A program made the position numbers and the translations under genes. The notes below the pieces were generated by a model that did no database searches, was not told where the DNA came from, and saw nothing but the letters and a program-made list of their open reading frames with translations. From NCBI RefSeq assembly GCF_921293095.1, contig NC_060257.1, positions 56,766,968-56,830,967 of the forward strand: a DNA stretch of 64,000 bases, read 5' to 3'. Positions 34,714 to 46,679 of this stretch are shown here, one piece after another. The stretch comes from Ischnura elegans. Taxonomy: Eukaryota > Arthropoda > Insecta > Odonata > Coenagrionidae. Within the stretch, counting starts at the first letter, position 1, and each line of letters starts with the position of its first letter.

Positions 34714-34904
34714 CTGTGGGAATATAAAAGACGAAAGTTTTACTCCATGGTACCGAACACGTTAAATTAATAACGATACAGTATGAATCATACGAATGAG
34801 GACCCTAGTAGTCACGGGGTAGGAGAGAATTTATTATAATATTGGAGGTAAGTGCAGATAATTTATGTGGGGTACACAATATCGCTGAAACAAATGGATA
34901 CATG

Positions 34905-35330
34905 TGAAATACTGAATCTTTACATGGTGGAAAAATTATGTCATCAAATTTTAACACTGGGTAGCTGATGCCAGAAAGAGGCAAAATACCAATGTTGTTT
35001 AGTTCGAAAACGCACCACTTTTTAATGACAAAAACTTTGAGCTAAGCTTTCGGATTGGTCGCGAGTTTGCCCGGTTGCCGGATGCACTGGACAACTCATG
35101 ACTTCTTATTATTTGCCTGGAATTGCCTTTGCCTTTGTCCAGAGCATCAGACAACATTGCAAACTCGTGGCCAATCGGAGGGCATTCTCAAAGTTTCTGT
35201 TATTAAAAAATTATGAGTTTTCGACTGAAACATCGTTAGTAATTATGGTCCCTACTGGCATCAGCTAACCAGGGTTAAAATTTTGTCACAAAATTTTCTC
35301 CACCATTTAAAATATTGTGTTTCACTTTTA
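34905..35330. repeat. Foldback element, ~150-bp arms
   Basis: The left arm (GGTGGAAAAATTATGTCATC ... AGCTGATGCCAG ... GATTGGTCGCGAGTTTG) and right arm (CAAACTCGTGGCCAATC ... CTGGCATCAGCT ... TTTCTCCACC) are inverted copies with moderate divergence. The spacer is about 100 bp. It has no coding capacity and lies upstream of gene C's main exon, in the presumed intron or flank. Confidence 0.7.
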
Positions 35331-35349
35331 TAACTTTGTTTCAAAAATA

Positions 35350-36410
35350 TTGTGTATTTTATTTATTTTAATTTTAAAGAAAGAGAACCACATACAGCAT
35401 ACAGTTGCCATTTTATAGTGGCCAGATAAAAATACATAAATTAGAGGACAAGCAAACAATATATAACAAGTGGAAACAAGAAATATTTTTACAAAATAAG
35501 GACAACAAGAATCTGCAGTGGTGGGGGGCTTAGTGCCTGAGGGTTATTAATTTCAGTGAAACGGTACAAGAGGCCTAAAAGGGACATTGCTTTAGACTTG
35601 GTATCCCTTTAATCATTTTTCATTCATATCTGCGCTTGTTTCCAAAATTTCACTTCCAACCCTCGGCTTCTAGGGTCCTCAAATCATGATACACGTTGAC
35701 GATCATTCAGATTCCCATAGATTGTAAGGTTAAATTTTAATGCATGAAAATATTTATAGCAAGGTAATACCGTAAAAATCAATTTTAAAGGAGGCATTAG
35801 TAAAAATGAATTCCGCGTAATCGTTTCATTTATAGAAAGTGAGCACGGTCGAACATTCTTCTCTGCCAAAAATATTCCTCAAGTTCAAGATCTTGAGTCC
35901 GGAAAAAAATGGAAATTCGCCACGTGCAAATTGCGTGTGAAGGTCACGACGAACTTCTGGATCATTCTACATCGTTTTTTCCCCTTAATTCTACGCCTCA
36001 AGGAGTCTTACATTACACGTGTACGAATGAATGTATCACGCAAGGTCAATTAAAGGGGGAGTCGATAAAACTGGAAGAATCGTGGATTCTTCCAGCTTTA
36101 TCGACTCCTCCGTGGATTTTCTTCTTCGTTTTATCAGCGTCGCATACGATTCTTAGCCAAGTTATGTTTTATACACATACGGATTATGGACCCAAGATCT
36201 TTACTATGATCCAGCGATAATTGAGGGTTTGATTGCTTTTGGTGCTAATAACAAAGACATAAGCACTGGTAAATAAAGGTCAAAGACGATTAAAATAATT
36301 GCCATAAGTCCGAATACGAGGGTTCGATGTGCTTTGATTGTCCTCCATAAACACTCTTTTAGTACCTAAAAATGATTCTCTATCAATCCAGAAAGACTTA
36401 TTTAAAAAAA
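35350..36410. other. No gene seen apart from a perfect hairpin
   Basis: Unassigned apart from the hairpin at 36058-36108. Gene C's first exon may lie here or beyond but could not be identified. Confidence 0.35.
36058..36108. repeat. 24-bp-arm hairpin with 3-nt loop
   Basis: Arms starting GGAGTCGATAAA and ending TTTATCGACTCC are complementary at 23 of 24 positions around the loop GTG. In a minus-strand RNA the single mismatch becomes a G-U pair. The loop is too short for a normal pre-miRNA. Confidence 0.8.
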
Positions 36411-36419
36411 TATACTAAT

Positions 36420-36740
36420 TGTATGTGCAACTATGGCTTGGAAACTTGGACTCTGAGAAAAGCAGAGAAGAAAAACCTGGAATACATTGAAATGGGGTGC
36501 TGTAGAAGGCGAATTAATTAAATATCTCGGATAGAAATCATCAGCGTGGAAGACTATGAAGAATTGGTGGCAGGGTTAACAGTACTGTTTACAAATACGG
36601 CCATGGGTCCTGCTGGAAAAGGTAGACCGTGAAAAGGATACTTAGAAGGGATTTTATCAAGAAGAAGGTAGACTGATGTAAAGACACTGGCTTGTGAAAA
36701 AGAAAACTTGGACCTACGTTGGGGTTTAGGAGAAAAGTAA
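36420..36740 (+). pseudogene. Decayed LINE ORF2 C-terminal fragment
   Basis: Plus-strand remnants read CETWTLRKAEKKNLEYIEMG, then CCRRRIN, later GPAGKGRP and LACEKENLDLRW, with stops between. The order matches the C-terminal part of non-LTR retrotransposon ORF2 as in the copy at 17343. Both ends are indistinct. Confidence 0.6.
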
Positions 36741-36744
36741 AATC

Positions 36745-39305
36745 TTCAAATCCGTCGGGACTTGATCCCGAGTCCGTTTGATGGAAAGTAGTCCCTACCT
36801 ATAAGGCACATCCTAAATGCATGCATGTCTTCTGGGAAATAAGGCGTAGTTGAAACTGAGCTGAATGCATCATGAGTACTGAGTGTTTTTCTTTGAAGCT
36901 GATGTAACATTGCTCAGGCATTTCGTCTGAAGCATCAGTAAACAGGATTCTCCACTACCGCGATTCAATTGATTCCCGCCGGTCGCCGTAAATGGTGGCG
37001 CTCCAGTCGCTAGGTTACTTGTCAATAAACGTATTAGCACACAAGAGATGCCCTACACAGGGAATGTAATCGTTTATTGCTAAAAGTTAAGCTGAATATA
37101 TATTCAACTAAGATCAATCAATTAATGTTAAGCCCAAGTACATAACCGATAGTTTAAACAAAATACGCATTTAAATGTATTCACTGTACTTTTCCACGAC
37201 ACCGGGGTAACTTCGGTCTGCGAAATTCACAGATTGGGGATAAAATAAAAAAAGCAGCACCCCAGCGATGAAAGTGACACTTTTCATAGTTTTTGGCTAC
37301 TGCAGATCCTTTTACAGAAACAAATAGATCCATTTCTGAGGTGAAGGTATTCAGAATATATTTTAATATTCATGGATTATTAAGTTTTGTTTTTTTTGGT
37401 ATTTCTTCCTCGGTTTTATCTCGTAGATGGCGATATTTTCCCCTCAGGGATGTTTATTTCCGCCGGATTTGCCCGCTAGAGTTTCAAATGTACTCGAACT
37501 TCGTTGATTCTAATTTTAGTACCCATATCTCATTGTAATCGAGTATCTAGGGAGGGATTGTAGAAACCAGGGAAGTACCCAAGTATTATACAAGTACCCA
37601 TAATTCATCTATATATGCGAGTAAAATCTTGACAAATACATACATGGTTTTATTAATATTATTAATATAACTCTCTAAGTATGGGAATTTTTAGTTTCCA
37701 AGCATCAAATCAAGTAAAGAAATGATATGCCTCCAATTACTTAAAATCTCATCTTAAAAAGCAATTCTTTACCTTCTTTTACTATAAGTGAACTAAATTA
37801 TAGATCATTTTTGTTATGCTCTCCAGTCATTGAATTTATGAGGTAATCCTTATACCCCCAAAAGGCTAGATATTCTGTCATTGAATCATTAGCACGGTGG
37901 TAGCTTTCCTCGGACTTTAGTCTTCTCAATAATTTCTTTTTTACAGAAGGCACGTAAGTATTCGCTCAGCCATCAAATCCTCGAAGTAACCCAGTTCTTT
38001 GATGTACGTCGAGTTTACCCTCAAATTATCATCCAGGTAATCAAGTGCTCACGGAATCATTCAACAGCCTTCACCTCAATCCCATATATATCTGCCTAAT
38101 AGTTGGAGTACTTCTCCAAGTATTCGTCGGGAAACTGTCCTCGAGTACACTTGGCTCATCCTTATCCTAAACGTCGGAGATACTCAGGGTACAAATGGAA
38201 CAGTAGAGGTATAAATATTGCCATTAAAGCGGATCAACCGTTAAGAAATTCCGAAAAAAGCTCGAAGATACCGTTGAATCTATTTCCTTTCCAGATAAAA
38301 TTTCACGATATGTTTCTGAGACGAAAAGGCCTCGTTGATGAGATGCCCCTTACCTACTTTACCTACGTCCGATATGCCGGGTGATACCCTCTGGCACGCA
38401 GAAAAATCCTAGAGGAAACAGAATTGGCGGAAGAAAATGGAATACTCTGAATATATGGTATCGCACACATGAATATTAGGCAGGGCCTAGCCTCATCACT
38501 TCAAACCAAACTTCACGCTGAATCGCCGAGTGAGTGAGGATCTATCGTGTAGGTATATAGGACTCATTGGGAAGCTGCATCATTCCTTGAGGACAATCAT
38601 GAGAGATTAAGAAAACAGGGGCTCGGTTCGCCAGTTAAATTTGCGACCAAAAAGTTACGCATATTTACTGATGCATAGTCAATTTTTAAATCTACAATGT
38701 CACGCGAGCCACTGTACGAATGCGAGGCAAGATGTGTAATTGAAGAGATAAGAAAACGAAACAGATAGGAAGAAACTAGAAATCCTCATAGCCACGATAA
38801 TATCTCACTATTGAATGTGTGACATGTCCTATCTAAGAGCCAGCAGTATTATGGGCTTGCTCGGGAAATATGCATAAAAGGGTGCAGCAGGAGAAAGTGT
38901 CAAGAACTAATTAGAAGAAATAAGCGGCGTCATTTTTTATCGAATAAATGACATCTACATAATAGTGACTGAATGATTCATCTGGTGAATTCAATTCAAT
39001 GAAACTATAAAGAAATAATGAAAAGCGATAGCTACAAAATTGAATAAGTTATGACAGGAAAAGGCATTATGAAATGGACCATTGCCTCGAAGAAGTCCAT
39101 AAATGAACACTACTACCACTCAAAAATAAATCCATGGCTAAGTGCTTTTAAGTGTAACTACATTCGTGTAACGGCTGTTTAAAATTGAAAAATAATCGGA
39201 AGATCCCAATCAGTCAATTTCTGTCCAATCTGATTAGTCACATAACATCATATTATGTGGTAATTGAAAGGGCAGTAATCAGAATTGGGCTTATTTTTCC
39301 CTATC
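36745..39305. other. No gene seen
   Basis: No exon with convincing splice sites or domain was found. A 93-codon frame at 38103-38384 has no recognisable features. Confidence 0.4.
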
Positions 39306-39329
39306 TTCATCACGGGATAAATTTTTGTC

Positions 39330-41045
39330 GGAGTTGGTGAAATTGGGACTGAACACCACTCACTGTTTGAACTCTTCAAAGCACATGATTGCCCTGATGC
39401 TGAAGCATTGAATGTAAAGTTGAGCTGAGAATCACATGCGACGCAAGAAAACGGTTAAAAAAAAACAAAAACATATTAATCCGCGATGCTTCCGGCTTCA
39501 TCGGACCTCCCAATTAATGAGTTGTTTCGTGGCTACCCCATGCCAGTAGCCTTAAAACACTTTGGGTGAGTAATTTCGGGGGATAAAAAAAAAAAAAAAA
39601 CAAAAAAAAAACGCAATCGGAAATGAACAACCAATTTCGAAAGAATTTCCGTGGGGAAATTTTGATTGGAGCCTGACCTGATATGACCTCACGTAACCTT
39701 GAACATGAGGAATGTTTCTGGAGGAATTCACAACAGAAAAATCATGATAGCGGACCTAAGGAAGAGCAGTGAAACAGGTAGTGGTCTTAATCATTAGGAA
39801 GAAACATGATGATCCGTCCCGTGAGATGGTATAAAATATATTATGCTAAATTCACCTGGAACACCTGAATGGAAATGTCTTCTGTAAATTCTCCCATGGA
39901 AAGCGCCATTAGTATCTGACGTTCTCAGAGATTTAGGATAGCCACAATGTAAATAAAAAGGCGAAGATAGACGAGATTTATGAAGAGATAATACTATAAC
40001 AAGAGTAAGATATCCAGGTTTTCTCGATGACAAATGGAAATCTCCAATGGAAAGAAGATAATTTTTGAGCTTTGAAAAATCTAGTGGAATTTTTTTTGTT
40101 GCTGAAGGAATATTTTTCGAGAACCAGGAAACCACAGTAGTAAGAAAACGACGAAAAAGAGAGAAAAATCTATTGGAATGTTTCCTTTTGCAACGTAAGG
40201 AATAGTTTTTGAGTTCCAGAGGATTACAATAGTAAGACAATACAAAAAAAACATATCGTCCTTTATAGAGAAAGAGTAAAAACGCCACTATCTATCACGC
40301 TACATTTACTACAGATTATACCTTCGACTAGAAAAAGTGTAGATGGTTTATTAAACTTCATCATGTATAATGTACGCATGAAAGCTTTAAAACTTAAGTG
40401 AAATTTCGCATAAAACAATAAACTATTATGGGGTTTTCCTGTTCCCGTAGATAGCAAGTATTTTCCACATAACCTTTTATAGAGATCACCTTTTAATAGC
40501 AACATTCCTCATTTTACTAAATGTACCGCTGTAAGTAAAGTAAAACTAAATAAATAGTGCTCTAGGTTTAATGTGCCCTGCAAAATTGAAGATATTCACT
40601 TAAGTTATGAAGAAATTTGAATATACCGGTCTAGTAATCCGGAACTAGGAGTACGTAACCACCGTAACATACTAATGTTATTACTTCAATAAGATGCTCA
40701 TGAATCAATATATTTTGGCTTTTTACCGAAGAGGCCTAGTAGGTTACAATCTCCGATGAAGCTTCCAGAAACCCCCAAATAAAATTCTCTACACAAAAAA
40801 ACAAATACCACTGACTGTTAGAACCCTTCGAATCACATGATTGCTCTGAGGGCCTCCACTGAATTTTAATTTTGATCTTAGTAGAAGAGGGCATCGTGAG
40901 GGTACTGAGTTCGGACCCAATCCTGAGTAAACCTCCCACTCACTCTCTCAGTGACTCAACCTAAAGGTTAAGTTGGAAAGGTGAGGATAGAGCTCACCCT
41001 AGATTAAGCCACCGGCATTCAACATCACACATTCAGTTTAAGGAG
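39330..41045. repeat. Two related repeat blocks plus a local ~106-bp duplication
   Basis: The block at about 39350-39440 (CACTGTTTGAACTCTTC, CACATGATTGCCCTGA) recurs at about 40810-40860 (CTGTTAGAACCCTTC, CACATGATTGCTCTGA). Separately, about 40075-40140 and 40180-40250 are tandem copies (TTTTTCGAGAACCAG against TTTTTGAGTTCCAG, each followed by CA-TAGTAAGA). The families are not recognised. Confidence 0.5.
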
Positions 41046-41049
41046 GGGG

Positions 41050-41650
41050 CAGTTCTTATCCCTAGGGAACTTAACGTGCTGAAGACTATTTCTGTAAGCT
41101 TCACCGGGTATTAGAGGCTAGGACCCTTCGTTCAAAAGCCAAGCTATATTGATACATGAGCGCCTTATTGAAGTAATGACATTAGAATGTAAAGGCGGCT
41201 TCTATGGAGTTGATATTTGAAGTTCATGTAGATCAAACCCTTGCCAACATTTGTCTGTATCTCAATTTTAAGAATTTCGTTTGGATGTTTTCCCCGATTT
41301 AGCTTTTTTTAATTTGAGATACAAATTAGAGTTGATAAGTGTGTCCTCTGGGTACTCAGTAAATTCCCCAAAATAGTGATAACTCTAACAAGTTTTTTTA
41401 CCATAAACCAGGCACCAAAAGACTTAAAACACGAAATTAAACGTATGGTATGATATTTGAAGGAGGAGACGGAGAGGTAAGGTCAATGGCGTCACGAGGG
41501 AAGGATAGGAAGGGGAGGGTGGAGAGAAACCCTCCATTGGAATGAGCTTGCTCTTAATGAAAGGTGCCTAGGGGATCACGACTTAGTATCCCACGAACAG
41601 AGTGCTGTACTTTAAGTGCCCTCAACGAGGCACTCAAGCAGGAATCAGGT
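41050..41650. other. No gene seen
   Basis: No supported feature was seen before the tRNA-like SINE. Confidence 0.4.
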
Positions 41651-41654
41651 AAAA

Positions 41655-41752
41655 AAGTGATAAGTCTACACCGGGATTGGAACCCTAGAACGTGGGATGG
41701 GAAGCCAACAAACCTATCCGCTCCCCGGAAGCTACGCGCTAGGCTTTGATAG
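41655..41752 (-). mobile_element. tRNA-like SINE
   Basis: The minus strand has AGCCTAGCGCGTAGCTTCCG (box-A region), an anticodon-arm-like TTGGCTTCCCATCC and GGGTTCCAATCCC (box B). Imperfect stems indicate a SINE head rather than a working tRNA. Confidence 0.5.
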
Positions 41753-41770
41753 TTAGGGTAATTTAGAATA

Positions 41771-42197
41771 GATATGAATGGGTGCGACGCCAAGGGATAC
41801 AAGTGATTTTTTTCTCTACGGAGTTGGGTGAAGTTAATTGTTGGAAGAAATACACGAAAATTGGTTGCCAAGAGATACGAGTGTGTCTCAGTTCTGTGCT
41901 GACATCGAGTGGAAAATCAAATCGACACCTACACGGCACAAACGCTCAACAACCACCCACCGAATCAAATCCGCTCATCTAGTAGCCCAACAATACGAAT
42001 CCGCTCAGCTGGCAGTAGCCGGAACATGAACGCTCACTTCCGAAGTTTGGAGAATTTGTTTGTGCAGTGGAGGTATCGAAATGCACTGCTAAATATTGAG
42101 GCGATCTCGTTTCGTTTCGATACCTAATTTCTGTACCTAACTCTGTATATAAAAAAAGAAATGACTTTTACTCCTTGGCTTCCAGCCCACTCATATC
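41771..42197. mobile_element. MITE with ~60-bp terminal inverted repeats, copy 1
   Basis: The left end GATATGAATGGGTGCGACGC continues CAAGGGATACAAGTGATTTT. It is matched in inverted form by the right end (ACTTTTACTCCTTGG ... CCCACTCATATC). A shorter copy lies at 46420-46674. Copy 1 carries about 155 bp of interior that copy 2 lacks. Confidence 0.7.
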
Positions 42198-42199
42198 TT

Positions 42200-43245
42200 T
42201 AAGAGCGACACGGAGAACATCAAAGCGATAAATTAAGAGGGATATTTGGCCAAACGGGAACACGAAATGTCACGAGGGAGACATGCATTCACCAAATCCT
42301 TCATAACATTACTTTGAAGTAAGAGTATGTGTAAGTACTTAAAAAAAAGTGTGGCTAGTAAATATTTTTCGAATAGTGTTTTGTGATTGTCTACTTGTAG
42401 GCAACATATGATAAAAAAATCAGGAAAATTAAAAATGTCGAGCAACCTTGCCTGGATGATTTGAAATTGATTGACCCTTCAATAAGGTATGGACAGGACA
42501 CTCACGAGTTTCAGCATGATTCCTTCTGTCTCCTCTCTTTGGCGATAACCTCCGACTCTGGAAAAACTTTTCGGGTGATATTGGTCCACGCGCACCTTCC
42601 TTCTTTCTGCTCCTTCGGCGGGTGCATCCAGGCCTTTTTATAGCCTGAGTGAGGTGGGTTCGAACTCACTGACCGCCCCATCATTCCTCTCCCACCGTTT
42701 TTTTTATATCTCCTTCTACCTCTCCTATTCTTTCTTCTTCCATCGCCATTGCTCAACCGAAAAAAATGCTTTCTCTCTCACTCCACCTCCTTTCTCCTTC
42801 CCCCCCCCCCCCATCCTTCGCCGAACTTTCCTCTTCGACCGCAGCAATAAGGAACAGGGTGGGAAGATGGCAAGGATGAAAAAGCAACGGAGGAGACCCC
42901 GTGTGGTTTGGAAGATATTACTCTTCCGCCTTGGATAGAGGTGCTAACTCCGTATAAACATAACGCGGACGTGAGGCGTGTACACATGAGAGGGAGTAAA
43001 GGGTGGACACTAGCTTCTTTTCACGACGGATCGCGCCCAAAATTACATGGACTCTTACGTAGGATTTCCTGTTTCCATCTGTAATTAAGAAACTGCGTAT
43101 GAAAACAACATATTCCCCTTAAAAAGCTAATAGTGAGATTCCCGATCAATTTTTTGGATGTAATATTTCTATACAATAATTTCTAGAGAGACATACAAAT
43201 TTTATTTCAGGTGGGAGAGTAAGAAGGCAGCAGAACCAAACTCTA
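42200..43245. other. Pyrimidine/GC-rich patch, no gene called
   Basis: Strand-skewed C/T-rich sequence with a 14-C run lies at about 42500-42900. A TATA-like TTTTTATAG is at about 42636. Short open frames on both strands reflect composition. Confidence 0.3.
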
Positions 43246-43252
43246 GCACCAT

Positions 43253-43295
43253 TCCCATGAAGAAGTGACCAGCAGTCGGTCACGAAATGTCGGGG
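43253..43295 (+). other. Hammerhead-like motif
   Basis: CATGAAGA is followed by a perfect 6-bp stem GTGACC/GGTCAC around AGCAGTC, then GAAATGTC and GGGGC. The CCC before the core can pair with GGG after GTC (stem I). An inserted A in the CTGANGA box and the minimal stem III make activity doubtful. Confidence 0.5.
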
Positions 43296-43939
43296 CAATT
43301 ACCGATACATCACATGGCATACACCCGCATGTCTCTCTGTAGTCTTCATGAGCCGCGAGAGCTTCAATCATGAAAAAAATTTCTAATCATGTTTTTTTAA
43401 TGTACTTTTTTCTAATGATTTTTGCTTACGCATTAATTCCAATTTTATTTTTCTAATAAATATTTTTTACTAATACCTATATATACCCATAATTGAGGAA
43501 CGAGCAATATACACATTGACATCTGCTCATGTTAAAATTTATTAATGATGGACAAAAATGAAAAAAAGACATTCGAAACTGTAATTAACTCTGTTTTCAT
43601 TTAAACTATATTCAAAACCGCACCAATCTTTAACGATTACTTACTGGTATCTTTGATGATCTGGAATGCCTCTGATAAACTTCTTCGGCAAAATTTTAAA
43701 ACTCAAAATACAGGATGTAATACAAAGAGGATGCATCACGCGCATTCAGTTGTAAAAAAAGAAGAAGTTTATCGAGCAATCAGACATTTTCAGAGGTCGA
43801 AAAATCGGCCAGAATGGAGTATTTTAGCCGGTGGGAATCCCGGAAAAATTTACCCTAATTATTTGCAAGCAAACCATCAAATGTTATTAAAAATTTCTTT
43901 GTCGATGTTATTTGGGGTTCCTGTACTTTTTTAAAAGTA

Positions 43940-44110
43940 GAGTGGAGAAGAATAGAGAAGTTGAAGTGGACGGAAAGGAAAAGAACCGACGAAGTGGGCG
44001 AGGAGTGGGCACATGGTGGGCGAGGAGAGGCAGAATCTAGATGAGATGCGCAGGAGACAGAGGGTTTGGATGGAGCGAGTACTGAGAGCGGCGGAGATGT
44101 TAATATCAGT
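43940..44110 (+). pseudogene. LINE fragment, same family as 9000-10110
   Basis: The sequence matches the minus-strand LINE remnant at about 9270-9400 (KLKWTER, then DEV, then a GATGAGATGCGCAGGAGACA block). It is broken by frameshifts and truncated at both ends. Confidence 0.6.
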
Positions 44111-44394
44111 GCTAAAACTATGTTAGGCAGTTACGTGTGGCGGTGTCCAAACTCTTCCGTCCGCTCAATTTACTCTTCTGGGCCCTCGAAACTTCCAATT
44201 CATCAAGTTAATGAAACGCATATGTTACCAACAAATTCGTAAACAGACTTCACTATAACCACAAATAAACCATAGCCAGTTACATTTTATTTTACACGTT
44301 CCAATTCAACTATTTAGCTCTGTCATATGCATATTGTACGATTAAGATGATTAGTTAAGAGCCGCCTTTTTTGCGACGAATCACTCGTTCGTAA

Positions 44395-44740
44395 TATACG
44401 TTGTAGAGAATAACGGATAAGATGAAGTTGGCGGAGAGGAAGAGGAACGACGTAGTGCTGGACATGGTGGGTGATAAGAGGCAGCTTCTAGATGAGATTC
44501 GGAGGAGACAGAAGGTATGAATGGAGGGAATACTGAACGGGGAGGGGATGCTGAAAATAGTGCTATGGGGTGGAATGTTAGGTAAACGAGGGAGGGGAAG
44601 GAAGAGAATAGGATTTTTAGGGAATGAAAAGGATTCGGCCTTATTGTGAATTGAAGAGAGAAGTGCTTGAAGGAAGGGGAGGCTCTCAGCATTGCTCTCA
44701 AGTACTCCATGTAAACCCACCTTAATCGGTAGAATACTCA
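44395..44740 (+). pseudogene. LINE 3' fragment, same family as 9000-10110
   Basis: Broken frames read KRNDVVLDMVGDKRQLLDEI, then RRRQKV, NGEGMLKIVLWGGMLGKRGR and GRKRIGFL. The 3' end CTTAATCGGTAGAATAC is shared with the copy at 9000. Minus-strand frames here are shadows of it. Confidence 0.7.
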
Positions 44741-44927
44741 TGTAATATTAGTATCATTTTACCAAAGGTTAGACACTTAGTTATTCGTAGAACCTGATCG
44801 GGTTTTTTAGGCAGAAAACGGTCCATCAAAGTTTCGGGGTGTACATTAACTAAAGCGGATACCGCGTTACATCCGAAGATCATGAATGCAGCATGAATCA
44901 AGCATGATAATTTGGTTTACTCTCACG

Positions 44928-45222
44928 GAGAAATTAAGATTCACGGTTAAATTAATCGCAAGACTGTATCTATCTTCACAAAAGTCATGTAAGTACGTTT
45001 TCATCATTAAGGGGGATAGTCATGTATGATAGAATATGTGCATGTACGAGCATGAATGAAACGTGATCCGATGCTCTTCTTATGGATATGATATTCCCTG
45101 ATTTATTTATAATTTATTCGCAAAATAAATTCAACATAAAAAACTATTTAACGTACGTTTTTCTTCTTATTACAGCTGGATGTACGGCGTTCTAACTTAA
45201 TTTCTCCGTGAGAGTATATCAA
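44928..45222. mobile_element. Short element with ~24-bp terminal inverted repeats
   Basis: ACTCTCACGGAGAAATTAAG at the left and CTTAATTTCTCCGTGAGAGT at the right are exact complements, about 295 bp apart. There is no coding capacity. Confidence 0.7.
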
Positions 45223-45224
45223 GT

Positions 45225-46415
45225 CATTTTTGCCGATGTATTTTGGCTCGACGCCATTATTGAAACTCGATGGCATCTTTGGTAAAACTTCGGATTAACA
45301 ATTAGATACAAGAGTGATTTCCGTATACCGTATATTGAACCAAGGTTGAAATGTGAAAAGCAGATATCACGCAGAGGGTCAATGAGGATGACGTGAGTTT
45401 ACAATTTGTTTATTTCGATTCAGTGGTTTATTTTTTATTATAATTATTTTTTATCAAATAATCACGAAGAAAGAGAAATATTATATATAAATTAAATTTA
45501 TTTATAAGAATTTTATTTACATCTCCTATTCGCATAGATACAGTTGAAGTTATGGCATCAATGCTGGCCTCAGCATTTAATTACCTCGAAGCAACCTTTA
45601 TTCTTTATCCTTGTTGATTCCCTGATGATTTTCAGCCCTGAGGATGAGCTCCGAATCGGAGGTTGAAACTTCCATTATGGAAAAATTAACTCGGTGGGAA
45701 TCCCGAGAAGATTTTACCCTCACCTTTATTCTTCTTGTTTATATTTACTCATAGAAGAAACCATCCCTTTGCTAGACACGAGCCTACTGTACATGTTTCT
45801 TCGATTGCTTAAAATTAAGATAGTTTATCACCTTTTATCACGTAGTTTTTTTGTCGGATTTAGTCGCCCGAAAATCTAACGTGATCACAACGCCTGCGAT
45901 ATTAAAAAAAACGTTAATTCAAGAGAGAGAGCATTTATTGTGACGTTATTCTACCTCCACACCGCCAATAAAGCGGCATATAATAAGATCTGGATACTTT
46001 TTAGAGGTGATTCACCTCACTCTGGCCTTAAAAAAGTTACCAAGTACCGAAGACAATTAGTGCCTTTTTTATTTAAGAAGACCACCGGCAACTTAGATTG
46101 CCTCTGCCATTGGCGATACGTGCGTTGAATGGCAAGGGCATCATGCTGCAGAGGCACGACCTAAAGGAATTCTGAATGGGCGTATACAAGATACGATAAG
46201 GGCAGGAAGTGCTACTGCATGTACGAGGCATATTTTTAAAGTAAGGTCACAGGAAAAAATATACCCATATGAACCACATTTTATATGCACTTTTAATTAC
46301 CTACACACCTACTTCACTTCTCTACATAATCGCCGTTTAATTCTAAGCATATTTTGTACCGCTCCACCAACTTCTTTAGCCCCTCTTCATAAAAGTTTGC
46401 CGCCTGAGAGTTAAA
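45225..46415. other. No gene seen; contains a hammerhead-like repeat
   Basis: Unassigned apart from the repeat at 45638-45725. Confidence 0.4.
45638..45725 (+). repeat. Hammerhead-like motif with CCCGAGAAGATTTTACC tail
   Basis: CTGAGGA (45638-45644) is followed by a perfect hairpin CTCCG/CGGAG around AAT, then GAAAC (45665-45669). About 30 nt later comes GGTGGGAATCCCGAGAAGAT. The same tail with a hammerhead-like motif upstream occurs at 60585-60672, and tails alone at about 27274 and 43832. Confidence 0.55.
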
Positions 46416-46419
46416 ACAA

Positions 46420-46674
46420 TTGAGTGGGTTGGAGACCAAGGAGTACAAGTGTTTTTTCCTCAACAGAGTTAGATAAAGTTAGTTGTTAGAAGAAAGGCAT
46501 AAAAACTTGGTTGCCAAGGGATACGAGTGAGTCTCTGATCTGTGCTGACATATAGTGGAAAATCAAATGCACTACTAAACAGCTAATTGATCTCCTTTGT
46601 TTTCTACACCTAATTTCTGTACCTACTCTGTATAGAAAAGAGAAATCACTTGCACCCCTTTTCAACCCACTCAA
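46420..46674. mobile_element. MITE, copy 2 of the element at 41771
   Basis: The ends are TTGAGTGGGTTGGAGACCAA and ...TTTTCAACCCACTCAA. The interior shares GTTGCCAAGGGATACGAGTG and CCTAATTTCTGTACCTA with copy 1. Confidence 0.7.
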
Positions 46675-46679
46675 GTGGC

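Noticed and set aside
36058-36108. microRNA precursor
   Set aside because: The 3-nt loop and 51-nt total length do not fit a normal pre-miRNA.
44355-44741. Minus-strand Ser/Pro-rich frames of 109-128 codons
   Set aside because: Shadows of the plus-strand LINE fragment at the same place.
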